Positions 1-10,735 of a stretch of DNA of 64,000 nucleotides are shown piece after piece; position 1 is the stretch's first letter; every line of letters starts with the position of its first letter. This stretch comes from Cucumis sativus (lineage: Eukaryota > Streptophyta > Magnoliopsida > Cucurbitales > Cucurbitaceae), in the NCBI RefSeq assembly GCF_000004075.3, contig NC_026660.2, positions 310,001 to 374,000 on the forward strand, given 5' to 3'. The position numbers and the translations under genes were made by a program. Under the pieces are notes generated by a model. It did no database searches and was not told the DNA's origin. It worked only from the letters and a program-made list of their open reading frames with translations.

Positions 1-480
1 TACCCTTTGATACTTCTTGATATACCTGATACAATACCTTTTGAAACACACATGAAACATCTTGTTACACATTATAATACTCTTTGCTACACTTGTTCTC
101 TTGATACGATTGATGCCTCTTACGCCTTGATGCATTTGATTAGTTTGATATACTTAAAAACTTAACTTATAAGTTTAATGCACTGGTAATAAACTTGTTA
201 TGTTTCATTAGTACATTCAATAAATTTAATACGTTTGATGTACATATGATATATTTGATACACTCGATGCACTGCAGATATACTTAGTATTTTTCACTTA
301 TACATTTGATTGATTAAATACATTTGATATGCTATTGATATATACTTGTAAACTTGATTCATATACTTGATAATAGTTCACTTTACTGATATGTTTTAAC
401 AATATATTGTTGATATACTTGATGATGATACACTGAGTTACATCATTCATATACTTAATAATACTCTAATGAACTGCATA
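1..480. repeat. Degenerate TTGATA-rich tract
   Basis: The first 480 bases hold many loose copies of words such as TTGATAC, TTGATATACTT and ACTTGATA at irregular spacing. No open frame of note is present. It looks like a decayed short-period tandem array or simple AT-rich drift; the period is not constant enough for a firm unit. Confidence 0.4.
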
Positions 481-510
481 AAATTTGGAAAAAAAAAAAA
501 CGACAATCAT

Positions 511-660
511 GTAGTAAGTATATTAATCAACTAATACATAAAATACAATCATGTAGTAAGTATTCCTTATACATGTATGATACACCTAATATATGTATGA
601 TACACCTAATCAACTAATACACGTAGTAAGTATATTAATCAACTAATACATAAAATACAA
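511..660. repeat. 38-bp direct repeat pair
   Basis: An identical 38-bp unit beginning GTAGTAAGTATATTAATCAA occurs at 511-548 and again at 623-660. A shorter partial copy of its start lies near 552-560. The spacer between them also contains a doubled ATGTATGATACACCTAAT-like word. No coding content is seen. Confidence 0.8.
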
Positions 661-834
661 GTATATCACAATACTAATATATAAAATTGAGACAAAGTAA
701 AACCAAAACAAAATCAATGAAAAAAAATAAAACAAAATCATGTTCAACTTAAAATACATATCGAAGAAAGTAAAAAAAATCACAAATGAAGTTAAATTAC
801 TTCGATCAACAACTAAACAATTTTTCTTATTAAA

Positions 835-915
835 AAGTGGAAGATAACGAAGATTTGAACCTGGGATCTCTTGTCCAGAGAAAGATAGAAGTGTCAATTG
901 ATCTAAGCTCATGTT
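835..915 (-). mobile_element. tRNA-like SINE relic
   Basis: On the minus strand this stretch reads like a tRNA head: an A-box-like TGAGCTTAGATCAATTG is followed about 45 bases later by a B-box-like CCCAGGTTCAAATC. That spacing is typical of tRNA-derived SINEs. The tail and target-site duplication could not be recognised, so this is a decayed fragment or a tRNA pseudogene. Confidence 0.4.
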
Positions 916-2018
916 GGCGAAAACTGAGTTATTGAAGGGTAGTTTATGAATAATAACAAAATTTAAGATAGAGCAGATTTTTACAAGTGAAAATTTTGTG
1001 ATATTTGCAAAATTTTAAACAATGTGGTATATTTGTTATATTATATTTTCAAAATGCTACCTTATGCAATTTTTTCATTAGATTATGAGCTTTTGTTTCT
1101 CTAAACTGGAACATTTTGTTTGATTGGACATCTATCCTTTTATTTTTACAATTCTACTTTTTCACACTTTATTTATCTATTCCACATGACCCCCAATTTA
1201 TCGCTTTAACCGACAAAGTAGTTTATTCCCTAAACCTAAGGTTGGAAGCAAATAAAAACTTTACTTTAAGGTCTCATTTTTATCACATGTTTTTTCATGA
1301 GATTTCAAATAGACATTTAATATCTCTGTTTGTTTTACATAATTTCACTTTTTAATAAGTAGGATATCGTTACGAGGTAACTTTAAAAAATTTACGTGAT
1401 ATTGGTCTTTTAATCCCATGAGAATTTTATGTCACAAATATCAACCACAAAAATATAGTTTAATTGATTTATAAGTTAATATAAATTATTTATTACTATT
1501 AACTTTAATTAATTATTAAATATAAACACAAATTTATTATTTAGATTTAATAAATTTTAATTAATACTTTTACCTTTGAATTTTTATGCTATCTTAACTA
1601 TTTAATATAAATTATTACGATTAATAATTAATATTATAATTAATTCATCGTTTTAGGTTATAATTAATTTAATTATGTTTGTTAGAAGATGTTGTTTTGT
1701 TTTTATTTTATTAACTAAGTAATCAATTAACGTAACAATAAATTACTTTACGTTAAATTTAATTGATTTCTACTATTATTTAAAGTAATTAATTTATTTT
1801 ATTTTTTCATGCACATCCAAACACATTATATTAATTATCATAGATATTAAAAAATATATATTCATGAAACAATATATGTAATTGAAATGAGCGTCGAAAA
1901 GAAAAAGAAAATTATTTTGAAAATGAAGTAAAATTTAATTAAAAATGTCAAAATAATAAGGCAATCTTTTTCTTCTTTTCCTTTCTTCTCTTTCCTTTTC
2001 AATTTTCTTAACAACAAT
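916..2018. other. AT-rich spacer, no gene seen
   Basis: About 1.1 kb of very AT-rich sequence dominated by TTAATTAA-like words. Short open frames lack family resemblance and splice context. Nothing functional is recognised apart from pyrimidine-rich DNA just before the tRNA gene. Confidence 0.6.
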
Positions 2019-2090
2019 TCCGTTGTCGTCCAGCGGTTAGGATATCTGGCTTTCACCCAGGAGACCCGGGTTCGATTCCCGGCAACGGAA
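2019..2090 (+). tRNA. trnE-UUC: tRNA-Glu (anticodon UUC)
   Basis: A complete 72-nt cloverleaf is present. The acceptor stem TCCGTTG pairs with CAACGGA and is followed by discriminator A. The anticodon loop sits in CTTTCAC and gives TTC, for glutamate. The internal B box GGTTCGATTCC is perfect. A CAA word lies a few bases upstream, as in many plant tRNA genes, and a T-rich Pol III terminator follows at once. A second copy lies about 1.57 kb downstream on the same strand. Confidence 0.97.
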
Positions 2091-3589
2091 TTTCCTTTTT
2101 CCTCTTTTTCTTTCTTTTTGTTTACAAACAATTCTGTCCAAATTGAATAGTGATTATGACAAAGTAGGAATTGGGTTTATTCATTTTTCATCAACTAAAC
2201 TCCATTTTGAAATATGGTTTAAATGGTGGCAGATCTAAAAGTAATTTCTAAATATTTTAGGAAGTGATAGGGAGGGAAGACGAAATGTGTTATGTTAGAC
2301 TAGAAGACAATAATATTAGGATAGATAGCTTTGTAATGAGGGAGGTTTTGCTTTGTTTTATGTACCAACACTTTCTTTCACAATCACATGTATTCTTTCT
2401 TTTTCTTTTTGTACAACTCATCACTTGTTACTTATTAACTTGTAAAATTAGTTCGTGTTCTATTCACGTTTGTGTTTTATGTTGTTTAGAGAGTTAAAGG
2501 CTAGTATATATTTTTTAGGTGATAATTATGGAGGTGTTTCTTATGATAACTATGTCGAAGGGAATTCTCGTTCAAGAAAACTAGGAGAAGTTTACAAGAC
2601 TTGAGTATTTTTCATGTGCTCATATATGTTGACATGCTGAGGTAGTTTCTAATATATTTTGTTAATATTGGGTGGATGAGTGGTTTTGAAATCATTCACA
2701 TGTGTGTGGCTAGCTGTTGGAATTGTTTTCCGTTTGAAAATTTTCTTATGAGATTTGTTCATATTGTTCTTTTTAACTTACAAAATATTTCTTGGTGTTG
2801 TAAAGTTTTGAATTTGAGATGTTGAATAAATGGAAAGTTTTGGAAATGTTTAGTTCATATGGTCATTGTTGAAATGTAATGTTTTGGAATTGTTTTGATG
2901 AATCTCCATATGTATAATTAATTGCAAGTGAAAGATCGACTCCAAATCTTGAGATTGATAGTACAAGTTTATGTTAGTTAACCTATGTTCATGCTCGAAA
3001 AAAATTTACTCAAGTTGATATATCTCAATTGCAAATGCAAGTTCATCTAACATTATACTATGCATCAACTAAACAAAAAAAATTCATTTTTCATGTGATC
3101 TCTATCCCAATGACTTATAAAGGCAGAGTTGAGAAGAGAAGCACTAAAAAAATTTCATTTTCCATGTGATCTCTATCCCAATGATTTATGGAGGCAGAGT
3201 TGAGGAGAGAAGCATTGTTGCCTCCAAAGGGCAATCAAAGAAAAGAGTATAGAATCACTCCTTCCAAAAGTCGTATTAACTTAATATGTTATTGAATCAA
3301 ATTTGAATGTATAGCATTCGAATAGAAGAGATTGCTCCCTCCAATTAGCAACACATTTGTACATGTTATTAAGTCCTATAAAAACGTCAGTAGTTGAGGT
3401 GTTCTCGTAGTCAAATAGTTTGTTTGAATGCTTAACGAAAATGGTGTTAGATATTCAATAAACAACAAACCTAAATGTATAGCAAAAGCAAATGAATAAA
3501 GGTTGTGAATATTAAAATGTGTTCATAATGCCATTTTCTTTCTTCTTTGTGATGAGATTATATAACTAAGCTTTTATTTATCAATAGAT
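2091..3589. other. Spacer between the two tRNA-Glu genes
   Basis: No gene is recognised. Open frames here are short and AT-driven. The only clear structure is the spaced 61-bp direct repeat at 3083-3214. The two tRNA genes probably arose by local duplication, but the spacer shows no obvious matching flank. Confidence 0.55.
3083..3214. repeat. 61-bp spaced direct repeat
   Basis: Two near-identical 61-bp copies lie at 3083-3143 and 3154-3214, period 71. Both carry ATGTGATCTCTATCCCAATG and GGCAGAGTTGAG, with only a few substitutions between them. They have no coding meaning that I can see. Confidence 0.85.
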
Positions 3590-3661
3590 TCCGTTGTCGT
3601 CCAGCGGTTAGGATATCTGGCTTTCACCCAGGAGACCCGGGGTCGATTCCCGGCAACGGAA
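3590..3661 (+). tRNA. trnE-UUC: tRNA-Glu (UUC), second copy with altered B box
   Basis: This is 72 nt and matches the copy at 2019-2090 except for one base. The T-loop reads GTCGATT instead of TTCGATT, so the first T of the invariant T-loop (T54 in standard numbering) is G. This also alters the internal Pol III B box from GGTTCGATTCC to GGGTCGATTCC. All stems remain intact and a strong T-run terminator follows. T54 normally becomes ribothymidine and pairs with A58, so this copy may be poorly transcribed or unstable. It may be a nascent pseudogene. Confidence 0.9.
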
Positions 3662-3970
3662 CTTTTTTCTTTTTTTATATATGTAACCTTTTTACTATAT
3701 AAACAACGTAGAGGAGGATGGAATAAATATAGAAAGAAAGAGCAGTGTGAGATTGGAATCAGAGAGAATTTTCACAAAGCCAGACTTGGATTCATGTTTC
3801 ATTGGTTAACATAGGAAAACAAAAGAAACATAAACTACAAATTAGAATGTCAATAATCAGGATCTAACCACAGCAACATAAATCCAAACTCAATCCCACT
3901 CACAACCTACACATTTCACAAGTACTCTAACAAAGACCTTTGTAAAAATTAACTGAACTTGTTCTCGCTC

Positions 3971-6900
3971 TCAACCGCGCATCAGATCAATGTCAATGTG
4001 AGCATTACGCATATCCAGAGACTGTGAGGATGGCCACATACTAACTGAGGATGTTGGAGTCAGATTCTGATTCTGCTGCACACTCGCGATTGCAACTGCA
4101 TGATCTACAGACTGATGATCCGAGTCAATCACACCTTCAATAGCTTCCCTCTTCTTGTACTTTGATTTCGAACTACCCCACATGAAGCTTCCTACTATCA
4201 CCTAATAATGCCATTCATGTTTCAATTAGTTTTTTTTCCTGGTTAAAGAAACGACTCTAAAGTTTTATGTCATAGATTCAACTGACCATAAAACTCAGAT
4301 GACAATTCATACTCCTTACACAGCACTTTGATTATAGTATATAATAGTTTACATTTGAATTGAGTTTTTGACAAAGCATTGCATAGCAATAGCCTCCAGA
4401 ACCAACCAAAACAAAGAAGCTACCTGAACTGGGGTTGCTGCAACAAGTGCTCCTCCTACCCCACCGCCAATAACACGCCCATCAGGGCTAGCAAGGGAGA
4501 CACTAAGACCACCAGTGCGGTTCCTAGAACCAGCAATTTCACCAAGAGCATAAGAGCCCGACAGACATATTATCTCAAAACGCCCCTGCAGATAACAAAT
4601 TCAGATACAGAACTCAAGAGTTATGACACAAGTTCAAGTCAGTTCTATAGAATCCAGTAGACTAAAATTGCTCAAAGTTGCTCTAAGTCATTCGATAGGA
4701 ATCAAATCTCAAGCTAAGATTTTTTTTTTAAAACAGAGGCAAGAAATCTCAAGCTAACAAAAAATGTAACGTAAGGTCAGATAGTTATCATGTGAAAATA
4801 TATATCCATCTGTAACATAAAAAAAATAGACAAACCTCATATGTAACTGTGCCTCCTGAAGTTGAAGGCTGACGAAGAGTAACAGTGGAAACAGCACCAT
4901 TTGCTGACAAGATGCATACAACTCTTGGTCCCTGCTGTGAAAATGACATGATCTTGGCAGCAACATCCTACATAATAGTCAAATAAACATCAAGGTTTGA
5001 ATATGAATGTAGTTTCTCGATCAAATAAATAAGATGCCCAGCATCTCATATAAAACATCTATTTTTGGAACAATTGCTACCTCCAAATTTTTGAAATACA
5101 TGGCATTGAATGAAAATAGTCTTTCAACAAAATGATCAAAATCTAAATATTTAATTGCTCCATTTTTCTTAATTATCATTTTAATTCTGAACTATTAATG
5201 TTTAGTTTTGGCTCATTTGAAATGATATTCTACCAAACAAAATATATATAGATAGATAGATAGATACTCGCACATATAAAGAAGTGTATGTATAAAAACC
5301 CCACACTTCCCACATGAAATTATAGAATTTTTGTCATAATTTAACAATGATATGAATAGAAGATAAAAGAAACAGACAGACGAAGAAACAGCATACTTCT
5401 CCTATTCCAATGGTGATAACATGTGGAGTAAAACCCATGCCAGCTGACCCAGAAAGTGTTTCACCTACAAAAAGGAAAAAATGCATTCTTTATATTAGTG
5501 AAACTGTGAATTGGTAACCCATTGAGTTAATATTTTTTTTCAATTCAGTTGAGCCTGCAAGAGAGGATTGAACTGTTCAAAATACGAGACAAATTATGGG
5601 AAATTAAATACCTTAGGAATCTGTTCAAAAGATTAAGATGTATTCCAAATTTCTATTTTAGTTATTAATAAATTTTCAAAATATTGAGCATGGTCACAGC
5701 ATGTTATGTTCAGATCTACCCAAGTAAGTTTGTGTTTGGGGATGGATGTCGTAAGTCGAATATCAGGCTTCAGAACACATTTAGTTTTATAACAAATATT
5801 CAAGGTTAATAATCGCTTCTTGTCTCTTAACTTTGATTTGTAATATATTGGTACTTTCAATTTTGTAACACTTGTCCCTGTGCTGATATAGTTCTCAGAG
5901 TGAAAATCATTGTTAAGATTTATTGGAATTTTTTACATAGGTATATTATATCAATAAACTAATTAAAAGCTCAAAATATTTATAAGCTAAAAAGTCAAAA
6001 TCGTTAAATATAAAAAGTTCAACTCTTACCAGAGGAATTAAACTATTACATACTGAAGAACTATTTGAAATCAAAGTTGAAGTTGTTACAAGGAGTAAAT
6101 TGTTACAAAGTTGAAAGTAGAACCGAACCTAATCATTAGAAATCAAAGTTCAAGGATTAAATCGTTATGTTCATGAAAGTACACGGACCAAAAGTGATTA
6201 TTATCCAATATTTAATTCTAGTTGAAGTTGGTGGCCACTCCAAGAACAGTTTTTAATTTAAAGCTTAGGCCTAGAATAAAATATTTGATAATTGAAGAAG
6301 TAAAATAGATGAAAGTTAGGGACAAGATAAAACAAGAATGGAAGTATAGTAATCTAAATAGATTTTAAACCTAAAAAGGAAAAAGAAACACAAAAGTATC
6401 ATTTAAAACAAGTTTAGTCTTTATGATGCAAAAACATTCTTAGAAATTATTCATGCGAAAGACAATTTTCTAAAATTGTTTAAAACAAATAAGAAAAGTT
6501 AAGTATATTCAACCTTTTAAAGTCTCCCAAGATAAACAATTATACTATTAATGCTACAGTATAGATTTATATTATTAAAACCCCACCCCCTACTCCTCTT
6601 TTTGCCACATTTATCCATTAAATTATAGTAAAGTAGTCCACCATTGATCTCTTTTAACTAACAGAGAGAAGCTTCTTCATGAAACCAGTGCAAGAAATCT
6701 ATTATGATAAGAGTGCCAAAAGTATTAAAGAAAAACTTACAAAGAGAAGCCAATTGTTGCTTCTTTCCAGAGCCGGGAGGCCGTCCCCTTCCACGCTTTG
6801 GGGAAGAAGCTACAGTGGCTGGATTTACAGCAGAAGGGGAGGGAGAGAGTGCCAAAGAGACAGTCCCTTCAGTTCCATACTTGCGTGGGCGGCCTCGCTT

Positions 6901-7152
6901 GCGTTTCACGGGCTCGCTGGCAACCACTCCACCAGATTGAGCGCCTACATTGCCACCATAAGGTGAAATACCAGAGTTAGGGTCCATTGGCAACCCTGAT
7001 CCAACATTGTTCCCTCCAGTGTTGGTTTGAAATGCCACATTTGGGTTAGTAGAGGAACGCAAACCCTGTGCTCCAGACCCAGAGTTGCTAATTCCCCTCT
7101 GCATATAAAACGATTGCGACCCCGATAACGCCATCGGATCCCTTCGATCCAT
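3971..7152 (-). CDS. AT-hook motif nuclear-localized protein (AHL), two AT-hooks plus PPC domain
   Basis: Five coding exons on the minus strand: 6741-7152, 5397-5464, 4836-4967, 4424-4585 and 3971-4201. They join in frame to 334 residues. Residues 84-92 (KRKRGRPRK) and 119-131 (KRGRGRPPGSGKK) are two AT-hooks that bind AT-rich DNA in the minor groove. A PPC/DUF296 domain follows (about 150-258), with HVITI, SANGAVSTVTLRQ and GRFEIICLSGSY, the motif used for AHL trimer formation and partner binding. Two hooks plus four coding introns fit the intron-containing AHL clade. The N-terminus is Gly/Ser/Asn-rich and low complexity, and the C-terminus is Gln/Ser-rich. The product should be a nuclear chromatin or transcription regulator; its exact orthologue is not settled. 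The start is the first ATG of the exon, preceded by a purine- and pyrimidine-rich leader. Confidence 0.92.
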
Positions 7153-8400
7153 CTACTTACTTCTGATACTTAACTTGATATCTAAACAACAAGAAGAAGA
7201 AGTACTATGACTACAGCAAAAACACAGGAAGGAGAGTCTCTACAAGGTCAGGATGTCAATAGAAAATTGAAACAACCATGCATTTCTCGGAAATGAAGCT
7301 GGAAAAGTGGAAGTTAAAAAGAGGCAGAAGAATTGAAGGGAAAGGGAAGAATCATAACAAAAGAGTAAAAGGGGGTTTGATTTAGAAGACAGAACAACTT
7401 GGCACACAGATAAGAACACAAAAAAGAGAGAAGAAAAGAAAAGGCTTGAGGTTGAAGATAGAGGGAACAGAGGAACTAAAACCGGTCCACAACCAACAGC
7501 AGCACGTTATCAACAACCTTAAACACCAAGCATCTTTTCAGGAATAAACTTCAAATCGTGAGAGGGGAAAAAAAAATAAAGCAAAGAAAAGGAAAAGGGT
7601 GGAAGAAAGTTAAAACTCCAGAAACAAAGAAAAAAAAACCACTCAAATCCCACAAACTTTGAGAAATGCTAAAAGAAAAAAGGAGCTAAAACAGGACAGA
7701 GAACGAAAATAACACTTTCCCAGTTTTGCTTCCACTCCTCTCTCTCCCCTTTATCAACTCAAACAAAAGAGAGAAAACATCAAAATGCCATTCATTCAAA
7801 AACACAAAAACACCCAAATCCCCATTTTTGTCAATGAAACAACATGCAAAGAAGAAGATGAAAATTAGGAGAGAAAAAAAAAAACAAAAGATAAAAATAA
7901 AAAGAAGAAGAAGCAGAAGAATCTCAAACAAACAGAGAAAGGGGAAAAGAGAGAAGGGTAATGCAGGGGGGAGAAAAAAGGGAAATTGGGTGGATACACA
8001 TTGAAGAAGAGCAATAACTACAAAAACCCAGAAGGTAATAATTCAATACGGAAACACTGAGCAAAAGTCCTTATCAGAATACATATTTCTAGGGCAAGAA
8101 GAAGAAAGAAAGGGTGTTTCACTCTGTTTGGTTTCTCTCTCTTCTGTGTTGTGATTAAGAAGAGAGAGAGAGTAGTGGGTAATGGGTTGTTTTTGCTTTA
8201 GAAATGAAAGAAAGAGAGATAATTTGAGAAACCAAACAAAATCTCTTAACAGAGAAAGCACTTTTTGTTTTTGGATAACATTACACTTTCTTCTGCTTCT
8301 GTTTCTACTTCTTCTACTTCTTCTACTTCTTCTACTTCTACTTCTACTTCTCTCTCTATATATTATTAATTGAATTAATTGTTTGATTAAATCATTGTTT
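7153..8400 (-). promoter_or_regulatory. Leader and proximal promoter of the AHL gene
   Basis: Upstream of the AHL start (reading leftward on the minus strand) lies 1.2 kb of purine-rich top strand, so the sense strand is pyrimidine-rich as in many plant 5' UTRs. It holds TTC/CTA-type microsatellite DNA at about 8289-8355. A 5' UTR intron is possible but no single splice pair stands out. Short open frames on either strand here are low-complexity and are not called. Confidence 0.45.
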
Positions 8401-8602
8401 GTAGTAGTTGAGAAACAAGCGCTTTTGAACGCGTGATTGGAGAGTATGTTGATGTGAATTCCTAATTATGAGATTCCCATGAGCACCACCACATACTCAC
8501 CCCCCTTTCATTTTTTGGATTTTTCCCTTTTCCTTTCCTTCAAAATATTTACAAATCTCTAACATATTTTTCATTTTTCTTGAAAGGATCCCAAAATTCA
8601 AA

Positions 8603-8626
8603 TTTTTTTTTTTTAAAAAAAAAAAA
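8603..8626. repeat. T12-A12 homopolymer palindrome
   Basis: Twelve T followed directly by twelve A form a perfect 24-bp palindrome about 1.45 kb upstream of the AHL start. Such rigid poly(dA:dT) tracts disfavour nucleosomes. The length should be treated with care because homopolymers are error-prone in assembly. Confidence 0.8.
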
Positions 8627-8804
8627 GAAGAGAGGATTTTGATTTAGAAAGGAAAGAAAGAGGAGGGGAGAGGGGAGAGGGTCCCGTTGGGGGAAGGTGA
8701 AAACACGGTGCAAGAAGAGGGAGTGTGTGAGTGAGAATGAAAGTGGTGGATGGGTCCCAGCCACCGTGAGAAATCGGGTTTTGTTTGTTTGTTTGCATGT
8801 GACA

Positions 8805-8843
8805 CTCTCTCTCTCTCTCTCTCTCGCGCGCACACACACACAC
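8805..8843. repeat. Compound (CT)n-(CG)-(CA)n microsatellite
   Basis: A pure CT run of about 21 bases passes through a short CGCGCG into a CA run. It lies in a pyrimidine-rich block (8800-8880) upstream of the AHL gene. It is a simple-sequence repeat and makes the long Ser/Leu or Arg/Glu reading frames on both strands artefacts. Confidence 0.9.
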
Positions 8844-10194
8844 CCCTCTCTCTTCTTTCCCTTTTCTCTTTCTCTTAGTCTTTCAAAAAATATCTCTACG
8901 TTGGCTTTGATATTCTCACCTCCAAACTCCAATTCCTTACATCTCTACTCTTCTTTCTTTCTCTTGGATGGATGCACATCAATTATATCCTTCTTTCACC
9001 TTACACCGCCAATGCTTACCCTCATACATCTCATACATTAGGTTGTAAATTAAGCAACCATTTTTATCCTTTTCCCTATTCTTACTCACTATTACTTCAC
9101 CTTTCCTATCTAACAACCTAAAACTTTCTCATTTTTTTTATAACTTTACCCATAAAATCATTCTCCTTTTAATTTCATTCCCAACATATTTATAACGACT
9201 TACAATATCGCGTGTTCGTAAACACCACTAGAGATCATACTTTCTTTTTTAAATATTGTCATCATGCTTGCTTGCTTTTTTTAAATTTGACCATTAATTT
9301 TTGTAATCGAATTGCTAGTCATATTCCCACGTGGATGGATTGATTTTATGCAATCCAAACATTTCAAAAAATGAAAAAGTAAACGAATACGCTTTAGTGA
9401 TTTTAAATCTCACATCTACAATTATTTCATTTTGGTACGGAAAATTGTAACATTGCATTTTAGTGTTCAAATTTAACAAACTAATAACATGGATTATTCA
9501 AATTTGTGTGAATAACATATCATATATAAACTATAGAGTCAAATCTACGTTCAAGTAGAGAAATGATCCGACTAAATATGAAGATTCAACCCAATGAACC
9601 ACATAATCTCCGAGAATTTTAGCTGGTTGCTTTTAAAGTTTAAAAAATGCTATTATTTTAACAACACACAAATTAATTGGGTAAAAGTATAGTATGGAAT
9701 GAAAAATGAAATGAATAAAAGGAAAAGATTGAATCAAACTACAAAAGAAATAATTCACCAAAAAGGAATACTTATATGCTTTTTGAAAGCAACAAAACCA
9801 AAGATTCATTAAATAAATTAAGTCAAACCATTGACTTCACTTTCCTATTTTTTATTTTCTTTTTTTGTTAATCATAATAATTATTTTATTTCCTTTCCCT
9901 TTCCCAACATCTCGCCTTCTATTATTATTATTTTATTTATTCTTCGTTCATATTCATATTCAAATATTACGTTTGTCACACTCGTATACTTCATATGGTG
10001 AGTTACTAATTCTTGTTTTGAACTTTCAATCTCATTTATTCGATCAACAATGATTTGATATTTTCGTTCATTAATAATAATAAAAGTTCACTCAAACATA
10101 TAGATGTCAAAATGAACATGATTTAGTTGATATAAATGTATAAATATGTTACCAACCGATAGATATTTGATTTGAATTTTTATTTCTATCTCTC

Positions 10195-10262
10195 TAAGTC
10201 ATAGTCAATTGTTAAAACATTTGTAACCTTTTCTATTGGTCGCGTGTTCAAATCAGTGGTTT
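10195..10262 (+). mobile_element. tRNA-like SINE relic
   Basis: An A-box-like AAGTCATAGTCAATTG is followed about 35 bases later by a B-box-like GTGTTCAAATC, on the plus strand. This resembles the head of a tRNA-derived SINE. Both boxes are diverged and no tail or flanking duplication was found. Confidence 0.3.
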
Positions 10263-10664
10263 GTTTAGATGGTAATATTGAAGAGAAAAGGTAGCCATAC
10301 AATTTTGAATTTGTATAACAAATCCAAAAAGTTGAATAGACCTAAAGTTAATCAAATAAGGTCTAGATGGTTGGATACAACAAAAGATATCTTAACAAAA
10401 ATATCTTTGAGGTTAAATTACATTTTTAGTCTTCATATATATATACTTTATATTGGTTTCAATATTTCAAAACGTTACATTGTTTTCTTCGTATATAAAT
10501 AAAGGTTATCGTACGATTTACTCACAATAATCAAATTCAAGATTGAGTTAGATTTTAGAAGCTTATTTTAGCTTAAAAGCGAAAAAAATAATATGGTTAA
10601 ACAAAAAGAAATCGTTTTAAATGATAAAACTTGTGAAAATATGTATAAGTACAACTAAATTTCG

Positions 10665-10735
10665 TAATCTATCAGTGTCTATCAACATCTATCATGTCAA
10701 TATATATACATATAGATAGATGTGGTAGAACTTTG
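10665..10735. mobile_element. TCTATC-rich MITE fragment
   Basis: Repeated TCTATCA words are followed by their inverse (ATAGATAGATG) within 70 bases, forming a weak hairpin. A related piece with GATAGAC and GTCTATC is at about 11395-11475, and similar words occur inside the inverted-repeat element at 54735-55229. These are probably fragments of one non-autonomous DNA element family. Confidence 0.35.

Noticed and set aside
643-912. Minus-strand open frame of 89 codons
   Set aside because: It runs through a tRNA-like SINE relic and AT-rich simple sequence; no family features.
1862-2131. Minus-strand frame covering tRNA-Glu
   Set aside because: It is antisense to an intact tRNA gene and owes its length to that conserved sequence.
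7686-8004. Low-complexity frames rich in Lys/Arg or Phe/Leu on both strands
   Set aside because: They come from the purine-rich leader of the AHL gene; no ordered domain or splice support.
8549-9041. Several overlapping frames with Arg-Glu or Ser-Leu repeats
   Set aside because: They translate the CT/CA microsatellite in three frames.
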